From the NCBI GenBank assembly GCA_000697475.1, contig JNEU01000891.1, forward strand, positions 28,884 to 92,883: DNA of 64,000 nt, written 5' to 3'. Origin of the DNA: Lichtheimia corymbifera B2541 (taxonomy: Eukaryota > Mucoromycota > Mucoromycetes > Mucorales > Lichtheimiaceae). Under the pieces are notes generated by a model. It saw only the letters and a program-made list of their open reading frames with translations. It had not been told where the DNA came from and searched no databases. The translations under genes and the position numbers were made by a program. Shown piece by piece: positions 51,357 through 63,755 of this stretch (position 1 is its first letter; the number at the start of each line of letters is the position of its first letter).

Positions 51357-53354
51357 ATGAAAGTTTTAAAAAACCAACCATGCGAGCAATGTGGCACAAC
51401 ACGCTATCGAGAAACAGCAGAAGGAGAAATGGTCTGTAAATACGGTCATTTACTCATCGGTTGGCGGCAAGAAGAAGGCGATGAATTCGTATGGACCGGA
51501 AGGGCTCGCAATAAAGGCCAAGCTATTCAAGAAGCTAGTAGCAACGCTGATTGTGAGTGGACAAAAAAAGTTCTTGCTTGCAAATAGATCGACCCATGCT
51601 TACGATTGCAAATAGTGTTCAAAGGTGCTGATCGAGAAGCAGCTAGACTGCGGATCGTCCAGTATGGTCTCCAGCTTGTGGTACGATCGCTTGTACATGA
51701 TATGCATTTCCCCGCCGAGTTTGAGGTACAACAACATGACAACCGGAAATATGGCAACAACAGCAACTGACAAGAAACAATAGTACGTTGCAAGGGAATT
51801 ATGGTTGACATACATATCAGCAAGTGGTATACAGTTACCCCACGAGTTTACTGCACAATTCAACGAGGACGTCAACAACAACAACAACAACAACAATAAT
51901 GATCGACTCTTTCAATCATCATCAGCACCCCTTGAAGAGTCGTTAGAAGATGAATTCGATCTCGACCTTGACAGTGCCCTGGATGACAGCAGCGATAGCA
52001 GCAGCAGCACCGGTAGTAGCAGTACCAGCGGCAGTGATACCGACATGGGTGGTGGAAGAAGGAGGACGAGGAGCTATACCAAGAAGAAGAGGAAAGCATT
52101 TACGACCGATTGGCCAAACGTTCGACTACCTGACATTATTGTCTTTTGTTATCTGGCATGCTTATGGATGAGGATACCCGTACTTTCTAATGACATCCAT
52201 CGGTGGTGTTTCAGTTATCAATTACCCTACATGAAGATCATGGATGGATTACCCGACGACTTTGTGAAGCGACTGGATTCACCTATGATGCGCATGTTCA
52301 CCCTCGTACCACGCCACTCTAGGATTGTATTCCGGATACGCTCTTACAAACGCGCCTTTGCCCATCACTGTAAACTACGATTTCCAAAGGCCAATACGCC
52401 CATATTGATCCATAGGTTCCTATCACAATTTTATCTACCAGGTATGTCAACATGGGATCCATTCTTGATATTTGGTACTGATACTGTTATAGAGCAATTA
52501 TTCTTCGGTGCAAAGCGGATATATGAACGACTGAACGCATATTATGCAACATATGGTTACAGGCGAATGCCAGCGGATGATACTCAAGCAATGGCGTGCG
52601 CTGTCATTTTGGTGAAATTATGCTATCGTCTGGATGATAATGCATTGTAAGGATCTACGGCTCGCTCGCACTCATGTTCCAAACTGACCATCATCATGCC
52701 ATTTAGGAATCCGGTTTTCAAAGAGGAGGATATGCCATCGTTATTACCCAAGGACGTTTGGTACGCACTTGTTCAAGATAATCTAGAAAAATGGCGACGG
52801 CTGCAAAAGCATGAGTAAGTGTGTGTGTGTCTATGGGTAGATTAAAGGTCACATATTGATGGATGATGAAAATGAGCAGGTCACTTCAAATTGACGAGGC
52901 GGAACTACCTGTTATATTGGAATTCTTGAAGGATATTGGAACATTATCAGCCAAGCAAGGCAAAAAAGTGCGCAGTAAGTACACTCTCGTTATCTCTCCA
53001 ACTTGTTCTAATCATGTCGAATCATGTTTAGGTAATGCATTACGACAGCATATGCGGGCGGTGTCTAGAGGAGGGCATACAAAGGAACGGAGCAAGGATA
53101 ATGTGTACATGAAGCCAGATCCCCTAACACCCGATATCATTGCCAAAGCAGAGCCAGATATGCGTACACGTCCTGTTGGTTCCAAATACGTCACTTACAA
53201 ACGAACCTATGGTGATGATGTTTTCCACGAAGAATATGTCGTAGTGGTCCTGCTCGCATCTTATATACTTGGTATGGACTTTTGGAGGTTCCATCGATAT
53301 CTTACTCTCTGTGAGACACAAATTCAAAAGACTATGTACATCATGAACCGATAA
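51357..53354 (+). CDS. RNA polymerase I factor RRN7/TAF1B-like
   Basis: Core-factor subunit for rDNA transcription; TFIIB-like. Six exons (51357-51552, 51616-51725, 51784-52646, 52707-52814, 52880-52974, 53032-53354) give 564 residues. The N-terminal zinc ribbon has Cys9, Cys12, Cys27 and His31 (CEQC...CKYGH), as in the RRN7 zinc-finger family. It is followed by a cyclin-like region (GLQLVVRSLVHDMHFPAEFE; ARELWLTYISASGIQLP; IVFCYLACLWMRIPVLSNDI). A disordered Asn/Asp/Ser-rich insert lies at ~130-180. All introns are GT-AG. The ATG at 51357 is closest to the zinc ribbon; an upstream in-frame ATG at 51261 would add ~32 residues. Confidence 0.85.
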
Positions 53355-53548
53355 TAGCTTTTTTATTACAAAGAAACAGCCCATTGTATTACTGAATAAA
53401 CAACTTAATGATTTGGGAAGGTATAACAATCAAATTTATCAGAATGAAGGCTGTGGTTGGTTGGTGCACGAAGACCCAGCCGCATGAATTTAGGATCGAC
53501 CGCTCTCTTCTTCTTCCTTTCATCAATACAACCCACACACGCCTTATT

Positions 53549-56500
53549 ATGAGCCAACCACAGAACCACGAGCCCTTGGCAAGTTTCTACAATCTTTGTG
53601 AACTATTTGAACGACTAGCAAATACTCGTGGCACAGACTTGAAGAAAAGACTCTTTCAACGGTACCTGCACGACTGGCGACACCATTTCGGCTATGACTT
53701 TTACGATGCAATGCGATTGTTTCTTCCTCATGTATGCACCATGCCAATTGAACACGTGTATAAAGGAGCTCATGCCACCCATTTCACAGCTTGATCGACG
53801 ACGTTTCAATATGAAAGAAATACGACTCGCACGTATATATACAGAGGCCCTTGGTTTAAGTCGATCTTCACGAGACGCTATCGAATTGATCAAATACAAG
53901 CAGCCACCCACTTCTACATCACCGCACCAAAAAGTCCGTATGCATTGACAACGTTTTCATATTCATGTTGCTAATATGCCTATGCTGTATAGAAAGCAAC
54001 AGGCGACTTTCCAGCAGTTGCATTTGATGTCATCAATGAGCGATCCACTGTGCTTAGGGCCACACGCACAATCCACGACGTCAACAACCTTCTCGACAAA
54101 ATCAGTGAAGCATCAGGGTAAATGATTCTCCTCTCTCAAGATTGATATATACTGATGGATGGGAGAATTTATTATAGCAATGACAAGGCTACGATCAACA
54201 TTTTCAAAGATGTGCTCAACACATATATGCCTTTGGAACAAAAATGGCTTATTCGCATCATCCTCAAAGGTATGAACAAGGAAACATAGCTGCACTGGTA
54301 TTCTGACAGGTTTCATTAGATTTGAACATTGGAATGACCGATAACTCCATTCTCCAAGTTTATCACCCACAAGCCCGAGAAAGATATGCTCACTGCAGCA
54401 ACCTGGAAAAAGTGTGCAAAGAATTACAAGACCCTTACTTGAAGCTCAATCAATCGGTAAGAGAGCGACAGAGAGAGACAGGAGTCAGAGAACAATGATC
54501 TGATCAAAGTTTTTAAGACCATCCAACTCTTTCAAGCTTTCAAGCCCCAGCTAGGTACAAGGGATCGTCCAAAAGATTTTTCAAGCCTTCACCACCAGGG
54601 TCGGTTCTACATTGAAGAAAAGATTGATGGTGAACGGATTCAAATGCATTTCGATCAACGTACTAAGCAATTCATGTGGTTTTCACGGTTAGTTTCGAGA
54701 ATGGAATGATGCCCTTGAATAGCTCTCTCTAACAACATTTATAGTCGTGCCACGGATTACACTTCAATGTATGGCGGTTTTCCTGATAAGGACAATCTAG
54801 CTAGGAACGTTGTTTCATGTCTCAAGGCTGACACGTGAGTTACATGGTTGATGTTTACTCGTGACATGACATTTACCTATTATATATATTTATTCAAGAC
54901 TGATTTTGGATGGTGAGATGGTGGCCTATGATCCAAAGTTGGATGTTTTTCTTCCATTTGGTACTCTCAAATCAGCGGCCAAAGGCAAGTAGTACAGTGA
55001 CCAAACCATCACCAATCATTCTCTAATGCATGCCTTCCACTGCATCTAGATCAGAGCATGGATATGCACAGAGCTCGGCCATGTTGTAAGTAGGGGTGGA
55101 GGAAAAGGGTCTTGAAACGATTTGGGCCTAAGGATATACTATGGTTAGTTGTTGTTTTCGATATTGTGTTCTGTAATGGCACTCCTTTGCTCGGCTATCC
55201 ACTTTGGGAACGCCTCAAGGTTCTCAACAAAGTCGTTACCGAAAAGTACGGTTATCTGAATCTCTTGGGACGGGAAGAAAAAAAGACAATGGATGATGTG
55301 ACTGAAGCTTTGGATCATGCTATTCAGATGCGGTTAGTATTCGATGCATGCGCTACTTCTCTACCATGTTTCTCATCAAAACAATTAGTCAGGAAGGCAT
55401 CATCATAAAGAACCCCAACTCCGTTTATGAACCAGGTGCACGCAACCATACGTGGGTCAAGATCAAGCCCGAATACATGAATAGCTCATCCGACAACTTT
55501 GATTTACTTGTCGTTGGTAAGACACCTGCATGTCGCATACATCGAAATACTCATTTTCTTTAATGATTAGGTGGTAGCTATGGATCTGGTCGGCGGGGCA
55601 ACAAGCTTAGTCAGTTTCTCTGTGTTATCCGGGATGATCGTGTCGAAGATGATGAGAATCCAAGGTAATTGATTTTGAATAGTGCTCATTATCTTGAATA
55701 ACAACTAAGAAAACGTGGTCATTTTAGATTCATTTCCTTTTGTATGATTGGAACTGGTTATACCCTGGATGAACTGGGTGATTTCAAGTAAGCTCGTTCG
55801 AGATGCGAAACATCCGTTTTTCTTATGTACTACACTTTAGGGAAGCTTTCAAAGATCACCAGCCTCACGATCCGAAACGACAACCACCCTGGCTTATTCA
55901 TCCAGAATATTCAAGCGAGAGGCCTGACGTGATCATGAGCTACAAGACGTAAGCTTTGAGATATCCCATCTTGTGTGATTCCTTATCTTACTCTGGCTCA
56001 CTCTATAGCTCACTCGTGGTGGAAATCACAGCTGCCGAGACCATCAGCTCTAGTAAGCTCTCAGCTGTCATTGTATTCACCTTCATTATCTAACGACCTT
56101 ATCCTAGATTCATGGGGAACTGGATATACATTACGATTTCCTCGATTTGTTCAATTTCGACGCGATAAGAGCTGGAAAGATATTATGACATGGAGCGGTA
56201 AGTAATCACCAAAATTGAAGAAAAGAAGGATTGTACTTACAAGATATCAGATATGCTTCGTACCATGCGAAGACAAAAGACGCGGGAAGTTACATCAGGC
56301 AACTTCAAGTGAGTACATTTCCGTTTCAAAAGAGTAGCCATATGCTGACATAGTTCATTATAGACAACATCGAAAAAAGCGACAAAGGACAACCCCTACT
56401 GCATCTGGGCCGACTGTAAGTGGTTTATCATTATCCGTTAGGCTTCGATAGCTAATATATCTTGCACCTCTAGCGCGTACAGCTTGGATTATTGGGAAGT

Positions 56501-57721
56501 CAACAAGGCGTCGATACACGTGATATTGTTGAAGCATCATCGTTGTTCCTAGACATGACCTTTTGTAAGTATAAGCATGCTTCTTTCTGGATACAACTGG
56601 AGCTGATTGATTTATATCCAGATGTGGTGACAGGAGACGAGGCACATTCAAAAGCAACCCTTGAAGCCATGATCAAAGAAAACGGTGGCACCTTTATGCA
56701 ACAAGCACGTAATACTCAGTATGTTGTTGCAGGCACTGAAAGTAAGCATGGATTCCATTGTCTACAAGACGCAGTCTAGTAATTGGATCTTGGTAGATAT
56801 TTTGGTCCAAGGCATTATCCGCCAAGGGATCTATGATGTGATTCTACCCCAATGGATCGTCGACTGTGTAGAGAAACAAGACCTTATCCCTTTACAACCA
56901 AAGTAAGTGACCACTTTAGATGGTACAAATCCATGGTTATTGAATGGCGTCTTCCGACTAGGTACATGAAATATACCACCAAAAGGACTGAGGAAGCTTT
57001 CAGTGCCAGTATCGACAAATGGGGAGATTCTTACATGCAAGATGCAACCGAGCAAAGTTTACGTGAGGTAAAAAAGAAAAGAATGAGAAATTGTGGGATA
57101 TGGATGTCCATGCTAAATGATTGATACAGGTGATGGAAAGGATGCCACTCAATGTGAATGATGATACCCGGGAACTCGCGAATGAGATCCAAGAACGCTA
57201 TTTCCAAACTGTACATATCCCTGGCCGTATATTCCAGCTGGTGAAATCATATATTGATGATGACCCTCCCGATCCCAACATTGATATCAACGATATGGAT
57301 ATGACATGGGTGGTAAAACAACGGGCGCACGAACGGTTAGAGATGGCAAGCGTGGATCTTCGTTTTCGTGGAGCGGAGGTGACTCGAAAGATTGAAGACG
57401 GCATTACGCATGTGATTTCGGATGAGAATGATATGGAGCGGATACCGCGCTTAATCAAGGCTTTCAAAAAGTAAGTTGGATTATCAATTCAATTGGATTG
57501 GATTCGCTCTCAACATTAACACTTTGTGTATTTAGCGGGCCATTACCGCACTTTGTGACAACCGAATGGGTCGAAGCTTGCGTATTGAATAAGACATTAG
57601 TCAATGAAAAAGGCAAGTATCTTTGAATATTCATGTATTTGTAACATCACCCTTATTCTTGTCCATAGATTACCAACCCAAACTCCCGAGAAATATGCTA
57701 AAAGAACCCACCACCCCATGA
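53549..57721 (+). CDS. LIG4: DNA ligase IV (non-homologous end joining)
   Basis: ATP-dependent ligase that seals double-strand breaks with XRCC4. Twenty-five exons (53549-53731, 53790-53933, 53993-54117, 54178-54269, 54320-54456, 54518-54687, 54745-54834, 54899-54984, 55050-55085, 55149-55332, 55389-55516, 55571-55664, 55728-55787, 55841-55948, 56009-56052, 56108-56197, 56251-56308, 56364-56415, 56474-56564, 56622-56741, 56797-56902, 56962-57067, 57130-57470, 57536-57612, 57669-57721) give 924 residues. Motif I is EEKIDGER with Lys262; motif V is WVKIKPEYM; LDGEMVAYD and GSGRRGNKLSQFLC are further LIG4 landmarks. Two BRCT domains follow (~residues 630-730 and 800-920). Exon 2/3 junction is ambiguous (a GTATGC donor at 53938 with an AAAG acceptor fits equally). 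Introns 8 and 24 are GC-AG. Confidence 0.92.
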
Positions 57722-57753
57722 AAAACGCATGTAATTTCAATGTATTGCTTTTT

Positions 57754-59079
57754 TTAAAATGAAATGCTACTCTCTTTTGCGATTCGACAAAGTCTTGCAA
57801 TCATTCCAGACAACTGTAACACGCTTTGATGACCATCTGTGATACGCATATGTGTCAAGCCGATTTCCTAAAAGCATAATGAATGAGAAGGAGGCATAAC
57901 TTGATCCTTCATGTTAGAAACACTTGCCTTTAAAAGATCCAGGCGTAACCCTTCTTCCAGTGTCCGCATGTTTTTCAATACCCGGCTCAGCGTTGTAATG
58001 ATATCGAGTGAAGAATAGCCAAGGTCATATAGATCACGCATGGTTCTATCAGCTTCCTTGACGTTGCCATCCGCACATGAAGTCAAGATACGTTGCAAGA
58101 CAGCGGGATGTGGCTCGTCGCAGACTTTGTAAACGTTTTGTGCATTGACTTGCTTAAAGCCGTAATAGGTGGATTGTAGATTGTTGATTGCTTGTCGCAT
58201 ATCGCCATCAGCAGTGAAAATCAGAGCCTCCATACCGTCGTTGGTCACATCCACATTCTCTCGTTTGCAAATATCCTGCAGGCGTGATAAAACTTCAGCA
58301 TCTGTCAATTTGTTGTAACGAAGGATAGCACATCGAGATTGTATAGGTTCGATAATCTTGTTGGATTGGTTGCAAGCAAAGACGAATCGTGTTGTATTTG
58401 AGTAGATTTCCATTGTACGTCTCAAAGCCTGCTGCGCACCTCCCGTCATACTAGATATCATACAATGCATCAATTTCTCTCGTTTCGTTTCCTGCTCTGT
58501 GTGTGGTTCATCGTACCTGTCAGCTTCATCCAGAATGATAATTTTGTGTCTTCCTTGGGGTAATGTAACCTTCTTTTGTGCAAAGTGCTTGATGCGATCA
58601 CGCACCATATCGATACCTCTAGCCACCATCACCTATAAGTTTCTATATCACCATCAACATGAACCCACCCAGTAACCTTACCGTTCATCTGATGCATTCA
58701 ATTCTAGCACTGCGTCCTTGTATGCACTTCCAAGTAACTCGTGTGCGAGACATAGTACACTCGTCGTCTTTCCAATACCCGGTAAGCCCTACAAGAACTC
58801 GATCAGTCCACCTTGCTGATTTCTCGGAAGCTCGACTTTTTTTGCTTACAGCAAGAATTAGGTTAGGCATGTTGCCGTCGCGTGCAATGACTTGTAATCG
58901 AAGAACGGTGTCTTGGTTGCCGACAATGTCTTTGAGTAGAATGGGTCTGTACTTTTCCAGCCTGTTCATGCCAGCCCATTAGTAACGATCACTGAGTAGC
59001 ACTTTACCGTATAACGTATTTACCAAGGCACCATGTAGCCGACGGCTTCTTCTTGTGGTTTCGTTGGTTTGCTATCCAT
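57754..59079 (-). CDS. RFC4: Replication factor C small subunit (yeast Rfc4 / human RFC2 type)
   Basis: Clamp-loader subunit that places PCNA on primed DNA. Six exons (59079-59024, 58961-58850, 58788-58682, 58618-58517, 58450-57928, 57867-57754) give 337 residues, the normal size. Motifs: [32 protein letters not shown], Walker [10 protein letters not shown] (~57-65), [20 protein letters not shown] and the SRC finger in [14 protein letters not shown]. The [20 protein letters not shown] block fits the human RFC2 branch. The last intron is GC-AG; after it the C-terminal [19 protein letters not shown] is restored. Convergent with LIG4, 32 bases between stops. Confidence 0.94.
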
Positions 59080-60079
59080 GAGGGGCTGCTTTTGACGACG
59101 CGTTGACAACAACTGGAAAGAAAAAAAGTACGCGCCGTGTTCGTTAAAGTGCTGGCCTTTGAAATCGCGCTCGTGCCTGCATTCACCGTTGACCCACCCT
59201 AGTACATTGTTGCCTTATAATTGCTACTCCATTAATAAAGAACGAGAGAGTATTTGATGGTTCTGAAAGCACATCGACTTGGCCGTCTTATGGACGCAGT
59301 TCATTGTAAACAGCTTCATATTGATTATCATAATAGCTAGATACAGTGTCCTCATTATCAAACATCGAATATCATGACACTGGATGGGTTAAATGAGGAA
59401 GGTGTTTTATGAAACTATTGACAAATCGCCAAAAAAAGGGAGGCGATCGGATACATTCTTTCTTCAAGATACAATGAGTCAACCTCTCTTTATTTCCTTT
59501 ATCACAGCATTCACAAGTGGTCATACTTTTACAATCCTGCACCAACTCTCTCCACACTCAACAAAAGTCCAACACTCAGGAAGACTCTCTTACACTATAT
59601 TGAGAAATAGTTGGCCCACACTATTCACCAGGCATTGATTGAGAAGTACAACGAGCTGCTTCAATGAGGGATATATTGATTGGGAAGTTTCTATCTTTTG
59701 AGCGTGCATTGTGCCAAGGTGGATGTATGGACTGGGGGTGGCACTTGAAGCGTGATGGCGACTTGCGCACAAAGTATGGAGTTGAATGATTATGGTTGCA
59801 CAAAGGACAATAATAGTAGCTGCCATGGCATATCGTGTATAGTAGGATAATTGGATGCAGCATCTATGTTCAGGATGACAACGCCAAGCATAGTGACCAA
59901 GCTGACAATGAATGCACTCTTTTTCCACGCGTTGTATATATCCAGTTCCTTCCATCCCATGTATCAAATATCCATATCCATATCCATAAGAAGTTGTATG
60001 TATTGGAGCAAGTTGCTATACGTAAATAAAGCTGATTCTATACGATGACTATCTGCTGTTCATGTGAAAAAAGTCTGTA
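59080..60079. other. Gene-free stretch
   Basis: RFC promoter side and unannotated DNA; no gene seen on either strand. Confidence 0.5.
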
Positions 60080-61250
60080 ACGCAAGTTGCTGCAAGTAAG
60101 GAACGCTGTTTGAGACAATGGAGTAAAGGCCTTGCTAATAACAGCTGCTGGAATGAATGCTGTTACGATTGGTTGTGGTAGAGGAGTGTACAGCAAGAGA
60201 ACGTGCAGTGTCAAGAAACGAGGATGTTGTCAAGGGGTGCACACGCCATGGAGGAGTTGCCATTCAGTCAAAGATAAATAGGATCAAGACAAGTGTAGGA
60301 TTGACATGATGGGTTGAAGCAGGACAATCGTTCGCAGGTGATAGTTGTACTTGAATGCATCAACAGTTGAGAATGGGAAGAAGAGGCAAAGAAGGAGGGA
60401 GTGGGAAGAGCTGGAAATTAATGCGGGTTTGAGCTGTGAGACTAATGCATGAACACTAAAAATAAAATCCATGATCTTGAGGTTACCCTCCTTGAACCTC
60501 AAACTTCACACAAGGTGATCTAGGTCATGCTGATCAACTTTGTCATAATAAAGAACCCATACTTCATTCAAAGATTTTGGATGGGAGGGTATAATGTGGG
60601 GTTTACTATGGATGGACGGAAATTGGGAAAGCGCCGGACTCATGAAAATGCCAAACAGAATGAATAATCTCTGGATTCCCCATTTCGACCTTGAAACTTT
60701 GTAAGCATATTCGCTGAGTCATGCTGATCAACTCCATTCATTTAAAAACCGTATGCTTCATTATTATGTTGCAATGAATCGGGCGGTCCAAATATAGGGG
60801 AGACGATGGACGGACGGGACGCATGTAGGGTGTATAGTGGGCCCCCCCGCCGTTGTCCACCTCCATCGTGAAACTTGGTCAGGCCGTGGGCTTCTACATG
60901 CTGATCAACTCCATTCATATTAAAGTCTCAGGCTTCATTGTGAGAAATAAAATGGGGACGCCCGATGATGAATGGACGGTATCATATATACGGTGGACTA
61001 CCCATAACCTCGAGAATGCGCATTGGGAACCTGAAACTTTCACACAAGATGCTCCTGGACACGCTGATCAATTTCTTTCTCATAAAGACCTCATACTTCA
61101 TTTAAGAATTTTGAATGGGAGGGTGCAAATGTAGGAGATGTCATATACTCTATGTTTGAGGGTTGATCAGTCAAATCCTCTCGGATCAAAAAACTAGAAT
61201 GATGGAATTGATGAGTTGAAGCAGGGGAATCATTGACACGCGGTGGATTT
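60080..61250 (+). repeat. Dispersed single arm of the foldback element
   Basis: Starts with GCAAGTTGCTGCAAGTAAGG, as the ends of the 14.6-19.5 kb element do. It then follows the left arm in order: TTACGATTGGTTGTGG, ACACGCCATGGA, GATGGGTTGAAGCAGGACAA, GGGAAAGCGCCGGA, and four ~90 bp modules at about 60494, 60690, 60870 and 61027. From ~61165 to 61250 the early arm sequence recurs in the same direction (ATCAGTCAAATCCTCTCGGATCAAA; GAGTTGAAGCAGGGGAAT), so this locus is a direct partial tandem rather than a palindrome. No coding capacity. Confidence 0.75.
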
Positions 61251-61693
61251 GACAAAAATGTGCTCGCTGTCCTAAAGCTTGTACCATATCAACTTATTAT
61301 AAGAATATTACTCCATAGGCAGTGTTAAGCCATTCAATCGATTGACTATTTATTAAAGAGAATGGTATAGCTCCCACACAAATGTGCATATATGCATAAT
61401 AAAGCACCTCGGTGATGTAATCGATTCAACAACGAGGTCAGCAACGAAGTACATATGACACGTAACTAAGCACCATGATCATCACCACTCGAGAGTTCTT
61501 TTCAGTACATGTATAATATGTTAATATAAGGGATTATGACGCCATGGTGACGTTACTTTGGAGGATATAAGATCACATGGCAAGAAGGCAAGCAGGAATT
61601 GTTCATGCTTTTTCCGCCGGGAGACCCAACTCAATAAATTTCGGATCCCACACCTGTTTTGCAACCATGCGCTTTCCTTTTTCACCATCTGCA
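61251..61693. other. Intergenic, GPX promoter and possible N-terminal extension
   Basis: Frame open from an ATG at 61577 into the GPX gene would add 39 residues without acidic amino acids (MARRQAGIVHAFSAGRPNSI..), a plausible targeting presequence. Otherwise no gene. Confidence 0.45.
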
Positions 61694-62517
61694 ATGACCA
61701 ACTTTTTCGAGTTTACTGTCAAAGACATCAAGAACCAAGACTGGGATCTCTCGACATTAAAGAACAATGCAAGTAGATTGGGGGAAGCTATCCTAGCAAC
61801 TACGAGTGTCTAATCTGCCGTCCCTCCGCAACAACAGGTCGTTTTGGTTGTCAATGTCGCGTCCAAGTGTGGCTTCACCAAGCAGTACTCTGGTTTGGAA
61901 GAGCTCTACAAAAAGTACAAGGATCGTGGCTTTACTATTGTTGGATGTCCTTGCAACCAGTTTGCCGGTCAAGGTAGGCTACGGGTGAATCTGATACAAG
62001 GTTTTGCATGATTGAAACAGGTTTACTAACACCGTTTGGTATCCAGAACCCGGCAGCGAAGAAGAGATCCAAAACTTTTGCAAGCTCAACTACGATGTCA
62101 CTTTTCCCCTTACTGCCAAGCTGTAAGTGTGAATCGCTTATCGGGTGGTTGCATGGTATTGATTGATATCTCTCGGGATAATGAATAGGCATGTGAACGG
62201 TGACAAGGAGGCTCCCTTGTACAAGTTTTTGAAGGAATCCCAACCAGGCTTGCTCGGGTAAGTATTTTACTTTATCGCATGTTTCCATTTCCCAACACAT
62301 GATCATTGATAATACGTCGTCTCTTGTGTAGCATGAAGCGTATCAAATGGAACTTTGAGGCAAGTATACAATATACTTTAGGATTAATCATAAGCTAACA
62401 TGGTCTTTTTTCTTTTAAAAGAAATTCTTGGTTGACCGTGAAGGCAACGTTGTTAAACGCTATGGCTCCATGACCGACCCCTCTTCCATTGGTCCTGATA
62501 TCGAAAAGCTTCTGTAA
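61694..62517 (+). CDS. Thioredoxin-dependent glutathione peroxidase (GPX/Orp1 type)
   Basis: Reduces hydroperoxides; yeast Gpx3/Orp1 also senses H2O2. Six exons (61694-61768, 61838-61973, 62047-62122, 62189-62257, 62332-62359, 62422-62517) give 159 residues. Active-site residues sit at the positions numbered in yeast Gpx3: Cys36 (NVASKCGFT), Gln70 (NQFAGQEPG), resolving Cys82 (IQNFCKL) and Trp125 (KWNFEKFLVDR). Introns 1 and 5 both start with GCAAGT (GC-AG); exon 5 is only 28 nt. An upstream in-frame ATG at 61577 could give a longer, organelle-targeted form. Confidence 0.94.
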
Positions 62518-63478
62518 ATGTCTCTCTAGCAAAGTTATCCACGTATATCATGTTTCCCCCACATTAAACATGGTCCATTAATCTCGATATAATATTCTTT
62601 TCAGGTCAAATGCTTCAGAGCGTGCTCGTATGTGATGTAGCTACATTAGAGTAAATAAGTTTATTTTTACAATGGAACGAGTAAATGGTGCTATGGCACA
62701 ATGCTACAATAGTGATTGGGGTGAAATGAGAAAAGTGAAGCGTGGAAAGTGTGCTGGCGTGTTCTACAATACAATGGTACAAAAAGACTACGAGTGGTGG
62801 ATATATAATAGCATACAAAGGAATGGAGAGAATACTACGAATGCATGAAAAGTAAAAGCGTGCACTAAGACGAGAGCACGTGAGCCGTCGCGAGCGGACT
62901 TTGCAGGTTGGTTTCTTTAGTAATCGATCGCTCCGATATGATATTGATGCTTCCCATTCGTCCATGACGACCGTTGCTATCGTAACCCCTCCCAAATTTG
63001 GAAGGTCGATGGTATATCATGTACCACGCTGATGAAGAATCTATCGTGTTCGTACTTGTTAATCCCTGATTGTCTTGCTTATAATAGAAACCAGCTCAAA
63101 TCAGCCTTGAAAGTTTGCCCACAAGCACAAACACGATGAGAGATTGATAAAAAGGTAAGTGAGATCGATAGATGATTGTCCTTTATTCATAGAAAACTAC
63201 TGGGTATTTATATATAATAATTGGAATGTGATGAAAAGCAATAAATACGAAAGAGTAAAAGAAGTGAAGATAATATATGCAAAAAGGTAGCCAGCAGGGG
63301 AAAAGGGAGAGGTGAAGGGAATGTGGGAGTCAAGGCCGCCGTCGGTATTCCAAAAACTTTTGAAAGAATTCAATTTCAGCCAGCGTCACGTCCTTGAGCC
63401 AGCAAACCGTGCAGTAAAGGAAATTCTCAGGGCTATTACCGCTCGCCGCCACGACAAATCAAGGAATCGGAAAACACA
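62518..63478. other. Gene-free stretch between GPX and tRNA
   Basis: No supported gene. The minus frame 62615-62995 (126 codons) has no domain and random composition. The region before the tRNA is G/A-rich then G/C-richer near 63330-63470. Confidence 0.5.
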
Positions 63479-63552
63479 GCTCGCTTAGCTCAGTTGGTTA
63501 GAGCGTGGTGCTAATAACGCCAAGGCCACAGGTTCGACCCCTGTAGTGAGCA
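63479..63552 (+). tRNA. tRNA-Ile (anticodon AAT)
   Basis: A full cloverleaf without intron. Acceptor stem GCTCGCT pairs with AGTGAGC (one G-T), D-arm GCTC..GAGC, anticodon stem TGGTG/CGCCA with loop CTAATAA (anticodon AAT at 63513-63515), T-arm ACAGG/CCTGT with TTCGACC loop. Discriminator base A. A/B-box promoter sequences are internal (TAGCTCAGTTGG; GGTTCGACC). Confidence 0.95.
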
Positions 63553-63579
63553 TGTGATCAAATCACGACTTGATCGTTC

Positions 63580-63584
63580 TTTTT
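63580..63584 (+). terminator. Pol III T-run terminator for tRNA-Ile
   Basis: First T5 run 28 bases after the tRNA end. It lies inside the adjoining LTR, so the element seems to supply the terminator. Confidence 0.5.
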
Positions 63585-63618
63585 CTTTTTCTTCGACATG
63601 TCGTCTTTCTTTTTGGAT

Positions 63619-63755
63619 CCACACAGGAGAATAATAGACGACGTCCACGAAGGAATAAGACCACACAGGAATAGAATAGACCACGAAGGATAAGACCACA
63701 CAGGAATATAGACCACGAAGGATAGAAGTGCCACACAGGCAAATAGACAATAAAA
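63619..63755 (+). repeat. Short tandem repeat inside the LTR
   Basis: About 3.5 copies of a 35-43 bp unit built on CCACACAGGAATA and GACCACGAAGGATA (units start near 63619, 63661, 63696 and 63731). Confidence 0.75.

Noticed and set aside
62615..62995. 126-codon minus-strand frame downstream of GPX
   Set aside because: No domain and random composition; may just overlap the GPX 3' UTR.
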